NCBI RefSeq assembly: GCF_003112555.1
Contig: NZ_BEWB01000015.1
Coordinates: forward strand, 1 to 64,000
Direction: 5' to 3'
From: Streptomyces coelicoflavus
Lineage (GTDB): Bacteria; Actinomycetota; Actinomycetes; Streptomycetales; Streptomycetaceae
DNA: 64,000 nt
Both the position numbers and the translations under genes were made by a program. The notes under the pieces were generated by a model that was given only the letters and a program-made list of their open reading frames with translations, was not told the DNA's origin and made no database searches. Shown here one piece after another: positions 1 to 9,148 of this stretch. How positions within the stretch are numbered: the first letter of the stretch is position 1; every line of letters begins with the position of its first letter.

Positions 1-771
1 CTCTTCCTGCGGCAGCAGAGTGCGGCGCGACTGCAGTTCCAGCAGGGCCTTGAGCAGGGTCAGCCGTCTGCGGTGGATCTCCCTGAGCCGGTTGTTCAGC
101 TCGCCCGGGTCCCTGATCGCGTCTAGACCCTGGCCGAGCGGCCCGGCGTCGAGCGGGTTGACGCGGCCGTGCAGGCCAGGGCCGAGCCGGACCGGTTCCA
201 CCCCGAGGTGACGGCACAGGGCGGCATATTCGCCCTTCACATCGCCCGCGATCAGAGTCCGGTGGCCGAACGCCATCAGCCGGAAGCACAGCGCCTTGAC
301 GTGCGCGCTTTTCCCGCTGCCCGGGATACCGGTGATCATCACGTTCGGGTTGGTGCACAGCCCTTCCTTCACCCACACCGCGGGGTGTGCGCTGAAAGCC
401 TCAGTGGTCAGGGTGTTCTGCCCGATGTACGCACCGACGGGCGGCAGGGAGGCGGCGTGCAGGAAGGGGTAGGCACCGGCTGCGTTGGCGGTATCGGCCC
501 GGACTGCCTCGACGCGGGGCAGCGAGGCGGCACGCCCCGCGTACGGCTGCGCCCAGCCCTTCCTGGGCGCGACCCGCATGGCCGTGCCGGGGTCCTCCAG
601 CAGCCTCGCGCGCCGTTGGTCACGGACGCTCGGCTCGGCCGGCGGCGCCTGTGCAGGACGCCGGTCAAGACCCGTGCCCTCGCCGAACGCGGACTCTTTC
701 AGCAAGGTGTCGCCGGCTTCGCGGCGCTTGAAGGACCCGGACAAAGAGGACAGCAACGAGGGCAATGGCAT
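1..771 (-). CDS. VirB4-like conjugation ATPase, N-terminal part (runs off the window)
   Basis: The first 257 codons of a leftward gene are visible and no stop occurs before the window edge. The translation has a basic, low-complexity N-terminus and a P-loop, GIPGSGKS, at about residues 148-155, followed by a strand and an acidic segment (AGDVKGEYAAL) typical of VirB4/TraC-type ATPases that power type IV secretion at the membrane. The ATG overlaps the TGA of the SCO6880-type gene by one base (TGATG), so the two are probably translationally coupled. Family naming rests on the P-loop and on position next to the SCO6880 gene. A TraG/VirD4-like coupling protein is less likely, because no membrane anchor is seen. 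Confidence 0.75.
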   Translation of the reverse strand, partial: MPLPSLLSSLSGSFKRREAGDTLLKESAFGEGTGLDRRPAQAPPAEPSVRDQRRARLLEDPGTAMRVAPRKGWAQPYAGRAASLPRVEAVRADTANAAGAYPFLHAASLPPVGAYIGQNTLTTEAFSAHPAVWVKEGLCTNPNVMITGIPGSGKSAHVKALCFRLMAFGHRTLIAGDVKGEYAALCRHLGVEPVRLGPGLHGRVNPLDAGPLGQGLDAIRDPGELNNRLREIHRRRLTLLKALLELQSRRTLLPQEE

Positions 772-2330
772 CAGAATCCGATCCTCCGGTCCGGCAGCCC
801 CTGTCCCAACGGCAGCGCAGCAGCCGCGAAGCCGGCGTCCTGGGCGCCCCACATGCGGCGCAGCTCCAGTCCGGAGGCGGCTGCGTCCGCCTGGAGTTCG
901 GCGCAGGCGGTTTCCAGTTCGCCCGGGTCGGTGACGGTGACGGCGAGCACCGCGATCAGCCGCACCACGCCCTGGCCCGCGGCGCGTGCGACGTCCTGGG
1001 CCCTGGCCTTCTGGGCCTCGAGCAGCTCGTCGGCGGACTCGTCGCGGCCGGTCTTGGCACGCAGTTTGCGGGCGGACTCCCGTTTGGCCTTCTCACGGGC
1101 GAGGTCCTGCCGGGCCCGGCGCGGCCCGATCGGTTCGTAGACGATGCTCAGGCTGCGGCGGGCGTTCTGCCGGGGCCTGAGCAACGGCTGCAGGAAGGTG
1201 GCGTACACGTCCGACTGCGGCCAGGTGCGGATCTGGTACGAGACGGTCCACGCACCGTCGTGACGGTAGGTGCCCCAGTCGGTCTCGGCGTACGCCGGGC
1301 CCGCCAGTTCGGGGATCACCCCCGGCTCCAGACCCTGCCAGTCGGGCGCCTGGGCGGCGGCGTTGCGGGTGGCAAGCATCAACTGCGCCTCCGGGTCGTA
1401 CGCAGTACGCACTACCTGGGCCAGTGCGCGCGGGGCGAGCCACTCGACGATCTGCAGGCTCGCCGACGACAGGGAGCCGTACATCGCGTGCAGCTCGCGC
1501 ACCAGGACCGCGGCCGCCCCGGCCTGCCCGCCGCCGGCGCCCTTGACGGCCGTTCGGGCCCTGGCAGCGGACAGGGTGACCGACAGATAGGTCTCGCGGG
1601 TCGTGGCAGCCGGGCCTGCTCCCTCCATCAACTCCGTGAGCGCGGCGACGGCCTCCTCGGGTGCGTCCGCCGCCAGATGCCGGCCGGTCCAGGAGCGCAG
1701 GGCCGCACCGTCGTCGGGCAGGCACCGCTGGTGCACCGCGATCCGGACGATCGGCGAGTCCTCGGTACAGAAGCCGCGCAGGAAACCCGCCCAGGCCGCG
1801 ACCCGGGTGGTCTGCCGGTCGCTATCGACGAGGGCCAGGCCTGGAAAGGTAATGCGGGCCACAGCCGTGTAGGTGTTCGCCACCGGGTCGTGGGAAACGC
1901 CCAGGTCGCCGCCGAGACCGTCAGGGGCCTCCAGGAAACGGAGCCGGGACAGCACACCCGGCAGGTCGGTCGGTTGCCGCCCTGTCGCCCTCGAGCGGGG
2001 GGCGAATGCCCCGGACTGGAAGATGTTGCGCCTGGTGGCCACGTTGATCTGATGCCTTACTGCGAGACCGATCCATTCCTCCGCGCTCAACCCCAGCACT
2101 CTCCCGAAGGCGAGTACGAACAGCACGGCGGCAGGTGGCAGGCACACGAACGCAGCCGTCCAACTTCCCAGATTGATTGGGGTGAGTATCAGCACACACC
2201 CGCCCACGACCAGCGCGAAGCCGGCTCCGGAGAGCCGTCCCATGAAGCCGCTGCGCTCGGACTGCCAGCCTCCGTAGGTGACGGGGAGCGCACCGGATCC
2301 GAAGCCGGTACGGGAACCAGAGCCGGGCAT
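771..2330 (-). CDS. SCO6880-family conjugation membrane protein
   Basis: This 519-residue protein has two adjacent hydrophobic segments near the N-terminus (about residues 34-75), then a long soluble region rich in Arg and Glu. That layout matches the actinobacterial SCO6880 family, whose members sit beside VirB4-like genes in Streptomyces transfer clusters and are thought to combine a PrgI-like membrane part with a cytoplasmic domain. It is separated by 3 bases from the upstream membrane-protein gene and overlaps the downstream ATPase start. The exact biochemical role is unknown; a structural role at the inner-membrane platform is inferred from context. Confidence 0.8.
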   Translation of the reverse strand: MPGSGSRTGFGSGALPVTYGGWQSERSGFMGRLSGAGFALVVGGCVLILTPINLGSWTAAFVCLPPAAVLFVLAFGRVLGLSAEEWIGLAVRHQINVATRRNIFQSGAFAPRSRATGRQPTDLPGVLSRLRFLEAPDGLGGDLGVSHDPVANTYTAVARITFPGLALVDSDRQTTRVAAWAGFLRGFCTEDSPIVRIAVHQRCLPDDGAALRSWTGRHLAADAPEEAVAALTELMEGAGPAATTRETYLSVTLSAARARTAVKGAGGGQAGAAAVLVRELHAMYGSLSSASLQIVEWLAPRALAQVVRTAYDPEAQLMLATRNAAAQAPDWQGLEPGVIPELAGPAYAETDWGTYRHDGAWTVSYQIRTWPQSDVYATFLQPLLRPRQNARRSLSIVYEPIGPRRARQDLAREKAKRESARKLRAKTGRDESADELLEAQKARAQDVARAAGQGVVRLIAVLAVTVTDPGELETACAELQADAAASGLELRRMWGAQDAGFAAAALPLGQGLPDRRIGF

Positions 2331-2333
2331 CGG

Positions 2334-4298
2334 CTACGCCTTCCTCGGTGACGGGACGTCGGTGTTGGGCGGGCCGGTGATCACCGGTGCGGTGTCCGGC
2401 CGCTGCGCATGTTCCTGGGGTGGCTGAGCGGCCGGGGGAAGGTTCGCCGCGTCCGGACCGCGCGGCGGAACGACCACGTGACGGCCGCCGGGGGACGCGG
2501 AGTCGAGCCCGGCGTGCGCGGCGGTGTTGGCCATCCCGGACTCGAGGGTGTCCTTGCCCACGGAAAGCACCTGAAGCCCCAGGCCAAGCGGTCCGGCCAC
2601 CCGGGCACCGAGGCGGCCCCCGGGCCCCTTCATACGGGCCTTGAGCGACTCGTTGGTCCAAAACCCCCCACCACCCTGGGCATTGGAGCCACTAGCCTGG
2701 GTCCAGGTGTTGTCGCGCTCCAGGGCACGGGTATAAGCGGGGCCCCCGCCGACGGCACCCGCGCCGCCGAGTTCGGGTCGGTAGCCGCCGCCCGTCGACG
2801 CCGCCGACGAACCCAGCGAACTGATCAGCCCGCCCGCCGCCGCTGCTCCGGAGCCGAGGGTCGAGAAGGTCATGAACTTCGCCAGGACGGGCCAGCAGAA
2901 GCAGGCCATCAGGAAGATGACCAGGCCCACGACGACGTTCTGCATGCCCTCGCCCTCGGCGATGGCGAAGAAACCGATCGAGAAACAGAACACGATCATC
3001 GGCTTCATGAGGATGAGCGCCAGCAGCGCGTCCCGGGCCTTGGGCCACCAGTCCTTGGTGGCGTCAGACATCTGCCCGACCAGCACGATCGGCATGGTGG
3101 CGACCAGGATCATGATTCCGGCCTGCCGCAGGATCACCTCGATCCACAGCGCGCCGATGGCCAGGATGCACACGATGCCGATGACGATGACCACGGCGAC
3201 GGCAGCCGCAGTGACGCCCTGACCGGTGACCAGCGCCCCACCCGCAGTGGCGGTGCCTCCGCCCCCGGTGATCAGGCCGCCGAACAACTTGCCGAACTGT
3301 GCCTTCATGGCCTCGTCCGCGCCGGCGCCCCCACCGCCGTCGAACGAGTAGTCGATGATCCAGGTGGAGATCGCGTCGGACAGCTCCAGCGCTGTCGTGG
3401 TGACCGTCCAGTACGCCGCGGTGATCAGCGCCCACTTCGCCAGGCCGAAGACAGCCGTCGCCGCGTGTTCCCCGCGGTGGCTGACGGACATCTTCCCGAA
3501 CTGCAGCAGTAGGAGGAACACGGCCAGGGCCGCGGACAGCGATGTGGCGACGCCCATCGGTTCCTTGACGCCGGTGTCGTCGAGGTCCACGCCAGAGGCG
3601 TCGTTGAAGACGTCCGCGAACTGCTCGAGCAGCCACACCACCGCGTTGCCGATGTACTGCGCCGCCTCTTCCAGAGCGTCCCGGGCCATCTCGGAGACCT
3701 TCTCGCCGACCCAGTCGCCGAGGCCCTGCCCGCCCGGAGGCCCGTACTTCTTGTAGGCCGTCTCCTTGCAGAAGACGAGCGACGACCCCTTCTCGACGCA
3801 CTTCTCGAGGAGCGTGAACCTCTTGTCGAAATCGGACTGGTCGAGTTCGCCCTTCTGCACAAGGCCGAGGTTGGTCCGGCGCCACTCCTCCAGCTTCTTC
3901 TTCTCGATCGCCTTCCATTCTCCGTCGCTGCACTCCGGGGACTTCTCGCCGCCGGCGCCCTCGCACAGTCCGACGGCACCCGGCAGATCGCCGGTCTCCG
4001 GCAGGCGGCAGAGGCGGTCGTCGTTGATCTGGTCGTAGAGGCAGTAGTCGCCCTGCTTGTCGATGCCGCAGGGTGCGCCGCCGCTCCATTCGACGGGGCA
4101 CTGCTTGCCACTGTCGGGGCCGAAGTCGAGGTGGTACTTCGGGTCGTCCGCAGCCAGGGCCACCGGAGCAGTACGCACGCTTCCGCCGGTGCCCGGACCA
4201 TCGATCCCTGCACCTGTGCCTGTACCGAAGCAGGTCAGCAGGACGGCCAGCAGGAGAATGGGACGAACGACGAGACGGGCGAGCCGCTCAATCCGCAT
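2334..4298 (-). CDS. VirB6/TrbL-like polytopic conjugation membrane protein
   Basis: The 654-residue protein begins with a hydrophobic signal-like segment (about residues 13-32). An extracytoplasmic, Cys-containing region follows (CPVEWSGGAPCG, CLYDQ, CRLPE, CEGAGG), then a block of about six membrane segments between residues 250 and 480 that includes Gly/Ala/Val-rich helices. The C-terminus is Gly/Pro-rich and disordered. This topology is typical of VirB6/TrbL-type channel proteins of type IV secretion. The start overlaps the end of the upstream VirB8-like gene by 11 bases, consistent with one leftward operon. Confidence 0.78.
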   Translation of the reverse strand: MRIERLARLVVRPILLLAVLLTCFGTGTGAGIDGPGTGGSVRTAPVALAADDPKYHLDFGPDSGKQCPVEWSGGAPCGIDKQGDYCLYDQINDDRLCRLPETGDLPGAVGLCEGAGGEKSPECSDGEWKAIEKKKLEEWRRTNLGLVQKGELDQSDFDKRFTLLEKCVEKGSSLVFCKETAYKKYGPPGGQGLGDWVGEKVSEMARDALEEAAQYIGNAVVWLLEQFADVFNDASGVDLDDTGVKEPMGVATSLSAALAVFLLLLQFGKMSVSHRGEHAATAVFGLAKWALITAAYWTVTTTALELSDAISTWIIDYSFDGGGGAGADEAMKAQFGKLFGGLITGGGGTATAGGALVTGQGVTAAAVAVVIVIGIVCILAIGALWIEVILRQAGIMILVATMPIVLVGQMSDATKDWWPKARDALLALILMKPMIVFCFSIGFFAIAEGEGMQNVVVGLVIFLMACFCWPVLAKFMTFSTLGSGAAAAGGLISSLGSSAASTGGGYRPELGGAGAVGGGPAYTRALERDNTWTQASGSNAQGGGGFWTNESLKARMKGPGGRLGARVAGPLGLGLQVLSVGKDTLESGMANTAAHAGLDSASPGGRHVVVPPRGPDAANLPPAAQPPQEHAQRPDTAPVITGPPNTDVPSPRKA

Positions 4299-5058
4299 GC
4301 CTCACCTGCTGCCAGCCGTCTGCCCAGGAGACGTGGGAGTCGGGAAAGTAAGCGCGGGGAAAGGAGCGCTTCTCCCGGTACTCGGGCTCGTTCGTGATCT
4401 TCCAGGCGCCGCCCTGCCACTTCAGCAGCAGGTCGGTGGCCTCGCCCTTGAGCGGTTCGTCGTCCGGACTGCCGTCGGCCTGTGTGGCGTACCGGTCGTA
4501 GTTCATCCAGACCTGCACGACCTTGCCCTCGGTACCGGTCAGGGAGGTGGCCCGGACGGCGTTGACCGTGGTACTGAAGGTGATCCCGGCCGGCGTGCCA
4601 CCGGACGGTGGAAGGCCGGCGTTCCCGCGCAGCTTGCGTACCTCGGAGACTTGCTCGTCGACGTATCCCGCGGTGTCCGGTGAGACGATCGCCTCGAGCT
4701 GCTGACGAGCCTTCCTGTCGTCGAGGAAGGCGTACTCCTCCCAGAAGTGCACGGCGGTGGAGATCGCTCCGACCGGCCCGTCGGAGAAGCCGGTGGACAG
4801 CCCGTCCACCTGGCCGGTCGGCTTCTCGAGTACGAGTTTGCGGGCCTGGTCCGGAGTCATCTCCGCCTGTCGGCTGTGAGCGGTCGACGACGGTCCGGCC
4901 GCGGCCGAAGCCGAGGGCGAAGCCGTGCCGGGACGTGAGTCGTCGCTCCTTCCAAGCACGGTAACGGCGGTCACGCCTCCCCCGGCCAGCACTCCGAAGA
5001 CCAGGAGGCCGAGCCCAGCGAGCGTGATCCGGGCCTTGCGGGTTTTGCGATCGCTCAC
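4288..5058 (-). CDS. VirB8/TcpC-like bitopic conjugation protein
   Basis: This 256-residue protein has a short basic N-terminus, one membrane helix (about residues 9-31), a Ser/Ala/Pro linker and a C-terminal soluble domain. The predicted alternation of strands in the last 150 residues, with a conserved-looking Trp/Lys-rich ending, resembles the NTF2-like periplasmic domain of VirB8/TcpC assembly proteins. Position between the pilin-like and VirB6-like genes supports a structural role in the transfer channel. Fold assignment is by eye and is the least certain part. Confidence 0.62.
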   Translation of the reverse strand: MSDRKTRKARITLAGLGLLVFGVLAGGGVTAVTVLGRSDDSRPGTASPSASAAAGPSSTAHSRQAEMTPDQARKLVLEKPTGQVDGLSTGFSDGPVGAISTAVHFWEEYAFLDDRKARQQLEAIVSPDTAGYVDEQVSEVRKLRGNAGLPPSGGTPAGITFSTTVNAVRATSLTGTEGKVVQVWMNYDRYATQADGSPDDEPLKGEATDLLLKWQGGAWKITNEPEYREKRSFPRAYFPDSHVSWADGWQQVRHAD

Positions 5059-5068
5059 CGGCCGGCCC

Positions 5069-5449
5069 TCACTTGCCCATGTTGTAGAAGGTGGTCACCA
5101 GCGCGGCGGTCACGCCGATACCGCCGGCCCCGAACAGGCTCCACAGGATGGCCTGCTTGCCGCGCGCGGCTAGGGCGGCCCGCTCGCTGTTGTGTCCGAC
5201 AGCGACCGCGGCCCAGCCGAGCAGGCCACCGAGGACGGCTGCGGCAAGGCCCAGCCCGGCGGTCCAGTTCAGGAGGGACTGGACCGGCTTGTCGACGTCC
5301 TTGGGCATCTGCGGGGTGACGTCGGGGACGGCGTCGGCGAGGAGACGCACATGCGGGTCGGCGGCCATGGTGTGCACAGTGGCCAGGAGCTGACTCATAT
5401 CCGATACCTCGTCAAGGAGTGGTGACTGCGGGCGTGACGGGGCCGTCAC
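5069..5449 (-). CDS. Pilin-like two-helix membrane protein (DUF6112-like)
   Basis: A small protein of up to 126 residues with two membrane helices in its second half, separated by a short basic loop (SERAALAARGKQ). This is the layout of VirB2/TrbC-like major pilin subunits and of the DUF6112 proteins found in Streptomyces transfer clusters. The given GTG start overlaps the stop of the upstream MinD-like gene (GTGA). An alternative ATG at 5398 has a GAGG nine bases upstream and would give 109 residues. Either start leaves both membrane helices intact. Confidence 0.68.
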   Translation of the reverse strand: MTAPSRPQSPLLDEVSDMSQLLATVHTMAADPHVRLLADAVPDVTPQMPKDVDKPVQSLLNWTAGLGLAAAVLGGLLGWAAVAVGHNSERAALAARGKQAILWSLFGAGGIGVTAALVTTFYNMGK

Positions 5450-6414
5450 GGTGCCGGAGCCCGCAGTGGGGCAGGGGCCTCAAGGGCAGCGGCAATGGCC
5501 ACAGCGGGAGCGGGCAGTCGGACGGGAGCGACAGGGGCAGGGTGTGGAGCGCCCGGCAGCGGACGGCCCCAGGCCGTATGCGCCGCGGTCAGGACGGCCC
5601 CAGCGAGCTGTGCGCCGGCCTGCCGGGTGCACGAGCGCAGGCGGGTGGCGGCCAGGGAGTGGGCGTGGACGTGCGGATCGTGAGGCACCTGCACCACCGC
5701 GGCAGTACGGGACGCGAGCATGGTCGCCCCGGCCCGCACGGCCACCGGCAGGCGACCGTCGCCGGTCGCGACCAGGGCGACGACGGTACGCCGGAGCGGC
5801 AGGCCCTCGGCATGCAGGACCATAACCGCCTGCTGCAGGCATCGCATGCCCTGGGCAGTGGCGGCCGCGCACAGAACTGGCACGGCGAACGGCAGGTCGT
5901 ACCAGCCGCGCGTCCGGCCAATCTTCCCGGCGCAGCGAGCGGCCAGGAGGTCGTGGGCGAGCGGATGGACGGTGTCCGCGACCACGGCCTGCCAGCCACC
6001 GATCGCCGCCAGTTGGTACCAGGCAGCGGGATCCTCGGGCAGGTTCAAGGGCCGTGTGTGCCACTCCTGTCCGTCGGACAGGAGGTGCCATGTGGCACCG
6101 CCCGCGTTCGAGCCACCGACGGCGCGGCCGTGCTGAACGACGCACGCCTGTTGAACGGCGGACCGGGTGAGAGGCTGGTCCGGCGGCAGCGCGGCCAGCC
6201 CGCCGGTCTTCTGCTCGTCGAGCAGAGCGGGCCAGGGGGAAGACAGTCGAGGCCCGAGATCCAGCACCACCGTAGAGCCGCTCGAGGCCAGCCCGGCGCC
6301 GAGGAGCCTCGCGACCGTGGTACGTCCGCTGCCCCCGGTGGCGGCCATCACCGGCACCGTCAATCGCGCGCCCATGGGCAGCTCCGGGACGGCGTCGGTC
6401 CGTTTGCGCAGCAT
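5446..6414 (-). CDS. MinD/ParA-like P-loop protein of the transfer cluster
   Basis: This 322-residue protein starts with a strand followed by the P-loop-like motif GGSGRTTVA (about residues 27-35), then a strand and the acidic element LDLGPR, as in MinD/ParA-type ATPases. The lysine normally present in the P-loop (GxGKT) is Arg here, so ATP hydrolysis may be lost or altered. The last 40 residues are Ala/Pro-rich. It is the first gene of the leftward transfer operon and overlaps the pilin-like gene, so a role in localising the apparatus is a reasonable guess. Confidence 0.65.
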   Translation of the reverse strand: MLRKRTDAVPELPMGARLTVPVMAATGGSGRTTVARLLGAGLASSGSTVVLDLGPRLSSPWPALLDEQKTGGLAALPPDQPLTRSAVQQACVVQHGRAVGGSNAGGATWHLLSDGQEWHTRPLNLPEDPAAWYQLAAIGGWQAVVADTVHPLAHDLLAARCAGKIGRTRGWYDLPFAVPVLCAAATAQGMRCLQQAVMVLHAEGLPLRRTVVALVATGDGRLPVAVRAGATMLASRTAAVVQVPHDPHVHAHSLAATRLRSCTRQAGAQLAGAVLTAAHTAWGRPLPGAPHPAPVAPVRLPAPAVAIAAALEAPAPLRAPAP

Positions 6415-6591
6415 CCCCCACCCTCTCCAACGAGAGTTGCGTTAGCTAATAGCCCACGCGACCGCTCCAACCATCAGCCGAGAAGCGAACCTTACACGGA
6501 CAACGGCCCCTCCCAGAAAGGCAGATCAAAGCATCACCTTCATGTGGCGAGATTGCGCAACGTTATGGGCCGTCACGCTACGATTCCGCCG

Positions 6592-6619
6592 TTGACCTCC
6601 GTCCCGGAGCCAGTATTTC
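6592..6619 (+). promoter_or_regulatory. Candidate promoter for the VirB1-like gene
   Basis: TTGACC at 6592-6597 and TATTTC at 6614-6619 are separated by 16 bases and lie about 45 bases before the preferred start at 6664. The spacing suits a vegetative sigma factor; the -10 match is only moderate. The divergent MinD-like gene starts at 6414, so this 250-base gap must serve both directions. Confidence 0.4.
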
Positions 6620-6663
6620 GAATTTGAGTGAGCAAATCTGCGAGCCAGTCAAGAGGTGCTCGA

Positions 6664-7761
6664 GTGAGGGGCAATGCGGTCGGGCGGGGCCTGTTGGCCC
6701 TCGGCCTGGGACTCGTCATGACCCCACTCGCGCTCGGTTTGGGCGTGGTTCTGCTGATCTCCACCTTTGATGAGGAAGGCGACGGCAGGGTCGGCAACCC
6801 GCTCTGGGGGCTGCGGATCGGCAGGGGCTGGGTGCCCGCCCAGTACGCGCCGCTCATCCTCCAAGCAGCCGCCGACTGCGCCGCAGGCCTGTCCCCTGCG
6901 GTACTGGCCGCCCAGATCAAGCAGGAATCGGGCTTCGATCCCGAGGCGGGCCCCAGCACGGCCGGCGCGAAGGGCATCGCGCAGTTCATGCCCGGCACCT
7001 GGATCACCTGGGGCGTGGACGGCAACGGGGACGGCCACAAGGACATCTGGGACCCGGAGGACGCCATCCCGGCCCAGGGCCGGATGATGTGCTCCCTGCT
7101 GAAGAAGGGCAAGGCACACCCTCGCTACAACGGCTCCCCGATCGAACTCGCCCTCGCCGGATACAACGCCGGCTGGGGTCGGGTCGACCAGTACCAGGGG
7201 GTACCGCCGCCCTCGTTCGCCGGCGGCCAGACCTATCACTACGTACAGAACATCATGCGGATGTCGGCCGACTTCGCCGCGCCGACGCCGAGCAAGGACG
7301 GCACTCTGCCCACCGGGTACGAACTGTCCGAGGGAACACCGAAAAGGGTGCGCGTGGCCGTTTCGTGGGCGCTGAAGCAGCGAGGGGGCCGGTACCGATT
7401 GGGCGGCGACTGCACCGACGCACTGGGCGACAACCCGGCCCGCTGGTGCGACTGCTCCTCCTTGGTGCATCAGGCCTACCGGGCGGCCGGGGTGAACATC
7501 CCGCGGGCCACATACGACCAGGTCGCCGTCGGCACCAGGGTCGGAATCGACACGCCCAAGCCGGGCGATCTGGTGTTCAACCCGGGGTCCGCCGGTTCGG
7601 ACGCCCGTCCCGGACACGTCGGCATGTACATCGGCCAGGGCCTGATCGTCGAAGCGCCGCGTACCGGGCTGAGGACCCGCATCGTCACGTACGAAAGCTG
7701 GCGCAACAGCACCAGTCATCTGACCCGCATCACCGAGGTCCGCCGAGTGGTGGACTGGTGA
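6664..7761 (+). CDS. Bifunctional lytic transglycosylase / NlpC-P60 endopeptidase (VirB1-like)
   Basis: The protein has an N-terminal membrane helix, then a transglycosylase (lysozyme-like) domain with the catalytic-Glu context AAQIKQESGFDPEA and the AGYNAGWGRV motif. An NlpC/P60 domain follows, with the Cys in CDCSSLVHQAY and the His in GHVGMYIG. Such enzymes open peptidoglycan locally so a type IV channel can pass the cell wall. The GTG at 6664 is preferred because AAGAGG lies about eight bases upstream; an in-frame GTG at 6628 has no good ribosome site. The stop overlaps a possible GTG start of the next gene. Confidence 0.88.
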   Translation: MRGNAVGRGLLALGLGLVMTPLALGLGVVLLISTFDEEGDGRVGNPLWGLRIGRGWVPAQYAPLILQAAADCAAGLSPAVLAAQIKQESGFDPEAGPSTAGAKGIAQFMPGTWITWGVDGNGDGHKDIWDPEDAIPAQGRMMCSLLKKGKAHPRYNGSPIELALAGYNAGWGRVDQYQGVPPPSFAGGQTYHYVQNIMRMSADFAAPTPSKDGTLPTGYELSEGTPKRVRVAVSWALKQRGGRYRLGGDCTDALGDNPARWCDCSSLVHQAYRAAGVNIPRATYDQVAVGTRVGIDTPKPGDLVFNPGSAGSDARPGHVGMYIGQGLIVEAPRTGLRTRIVTYESWRNSTSHLTRITEVRRVVDW

Positions 7762-7790
7762 ATGCCGAACCACAGCAGGAGAGTCCGACC

Positions 7791-8360
7791 ATGCCCGAGC
7801 CCCTCTATCATCCCTGGGGAACGGTGACGCCGGAGTTCTGGCGCACGCCCGAGCCCGGCACCGCCGCGGTCCCGTCCGGTCTCGCCGCCGAGACCCTGCG
7901 TGCCCGACTCACCGTGATCGCCGAGACCGCCGGGACCGGTCACCTGCCGGACGCCGCCGCTCTTGCCGCCCGGCTCGACCGGGACACCACCTCCGAGTAC
8001 GGCGAACTCCACCTGCACACGGTCCAGGTCCGCGAAGTACGCGGCTACCTCGCCGCCCTCGCCGGCGACCACACGTCGGGCCTGTCCTGGTACCTGCACG
8101 CCGCACAGCTGCGCGTCACTGTCCAGGGTCCGGGACACCCCGACGTCCAGGCAGCCACCCGCCGCGCCTACAGCCTGTGGCGGGCCGTGCCGACCGAGAC
8201 GGACCGACAGCGCCTGAGCGCCGCCCTGCTGACCGTCGCCACCGACATCCACGGTCCCGACTCCCCGCTGGTTCATCACATCCGGGGTCAGCTGTACCAC
8301 CTTGCGGCGCCTCTTCCTTCGTCCGCCGCAACCCCACCTGGGCAGTTGCACAACGTGTAA
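7791..8360 (+). CDS. Conserved hypothetical helical protein, transfer-linked
   Basis: This 189-residue protein is predicted to be almost entirely helical, with repeated Ala/Arg/Leu patterns that could form TPR-like hairpins. It has no signal peptide or membrane segment. The ATG is preceded by AGGAG at a good distance; an upstream GTG at 7758 overlapping the previous stop is possible. No family was recognised. Being immediately downstream of the VirB1-like gene, it probably belongs to the transfer operon. Confidence 0.6.
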   Translation: MPEPLYHPWGTVTPEFWRTPEPGTAAVPSGLAAETLRARLTVIAETAGTGHLPDAAALAARLDRDTTSEYGELHLHTVQVREVRGYLAALAGDHTSGLSWYLHAAQLRVTVQGPGHPDVQAATRRAYSLWRAVPTETDRQRLSAALLTVATDIHGPDSPLVHHIRGQLYHLAAPLPSSAATPPGQLHNV

Positions 8361-8442
8361 TCCGCCTCGAGGACACCACGAGCCCCCGGGGCCAAGAACC
8401 GAAGCAGGATGGGGGCCAGGCTGGCCGTACCCTGCCTCTCTC

Positions 8443-9030
8443 CTACAGGCCCGTCGTCACAATGTCGGTGATTTTCACGGAGACCTTCGTGCCCGCCGAC
8501 TTCGTGGAGAGGCTCGTCTCCGTGTAGTTCAGAGTCGTCTGGTCCGAGAGTTCGGCCGTCTCAAGGATGGGCCCGGACTCGTCACCCTTGATCTCGTAGG
8601 TGATCTCGTACACGGCGTCCGGGTCCAGGTCATCACTTATGCCCACGTAGGACAGTTCGGGTTCCACGGTGACGCTGCACCCCGCCGATCCGAAGCACTG
8701 CCGACTGGTGGTGCGGAGCTCGATGGTGAAGTCACCGACGGCGGGTTCCGCGAAGACGGGCTCGGGGTCGGGTACTGGTACGTCGTCGACGGTTGTGGCC
8801 GGGTCGGCGGGGGCGCTGGATTCGGTGGCGGCCGCGGCGGGCTTGTTGCTGTCGTCGTTGTTTACGGCTTGGACGACGACGATGCCCGTGCCGATGATTG
8901 CGGCGATGACAGCCGCTGCCGCGCCAATGACCACCCAGTTCCGGGGTCTTCTGGTCGACGTCGGACTGTCCAGGGCCAGGGTTGTGGGTTGGGGCTGATG
9001 GTCGGGCATCGGCGGCAGGCTGTCGGTCAC
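8443..9030 (-). CDS. Hypothetical membrane-anchored extracellular protein
   Basis: The 195-residue product has a Pro-rich cytoplasmic N-terminus, one hydrophobic helix after RRPRNW, an Asp/Ser/Pro linker, and a beta-rich outer domain containing one Cys pair (QCFGSAGC). The GTG at 9030 was chosen because AGGGGG lies four bases upstream; the longer reading to 9114 has no such site. The architecture resembles actinobacterial DUF4352-like surface proteins, but no family could be assigned. It reads leftward between the transfer genes and the first CRISPR array. Confidence 0.6.
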   Translation of the reverse strand: MTDSLPPMPDHQPQPTTLALDSPTSTRRPRNWVVIGAAAAVIAAIIGTGIVVVQAVNNDDSNKPAAAATESSAPADPATTVDDVPVPDPEPVFAEPAVGDFTIELRTTSRQCFGSAGCSVTVEPELSYVGISDDLDPDAVYEITYEIKGDESGPILETAELSDQTTLNYTETSLSTKSAGTKVSVKITDIVTTGL

Positions 9031-9148
9031 TGGTCCCCCTGTGGCTGGCGTGTAGGGAGAATCATGCGCCCATGTGGGGGATTTGTGAAAGTAAGGTGCT
9101 GAGATCGTGATCAATCTAGGGGGTGCAGAAATCCGGAGCTGTAGGCCG

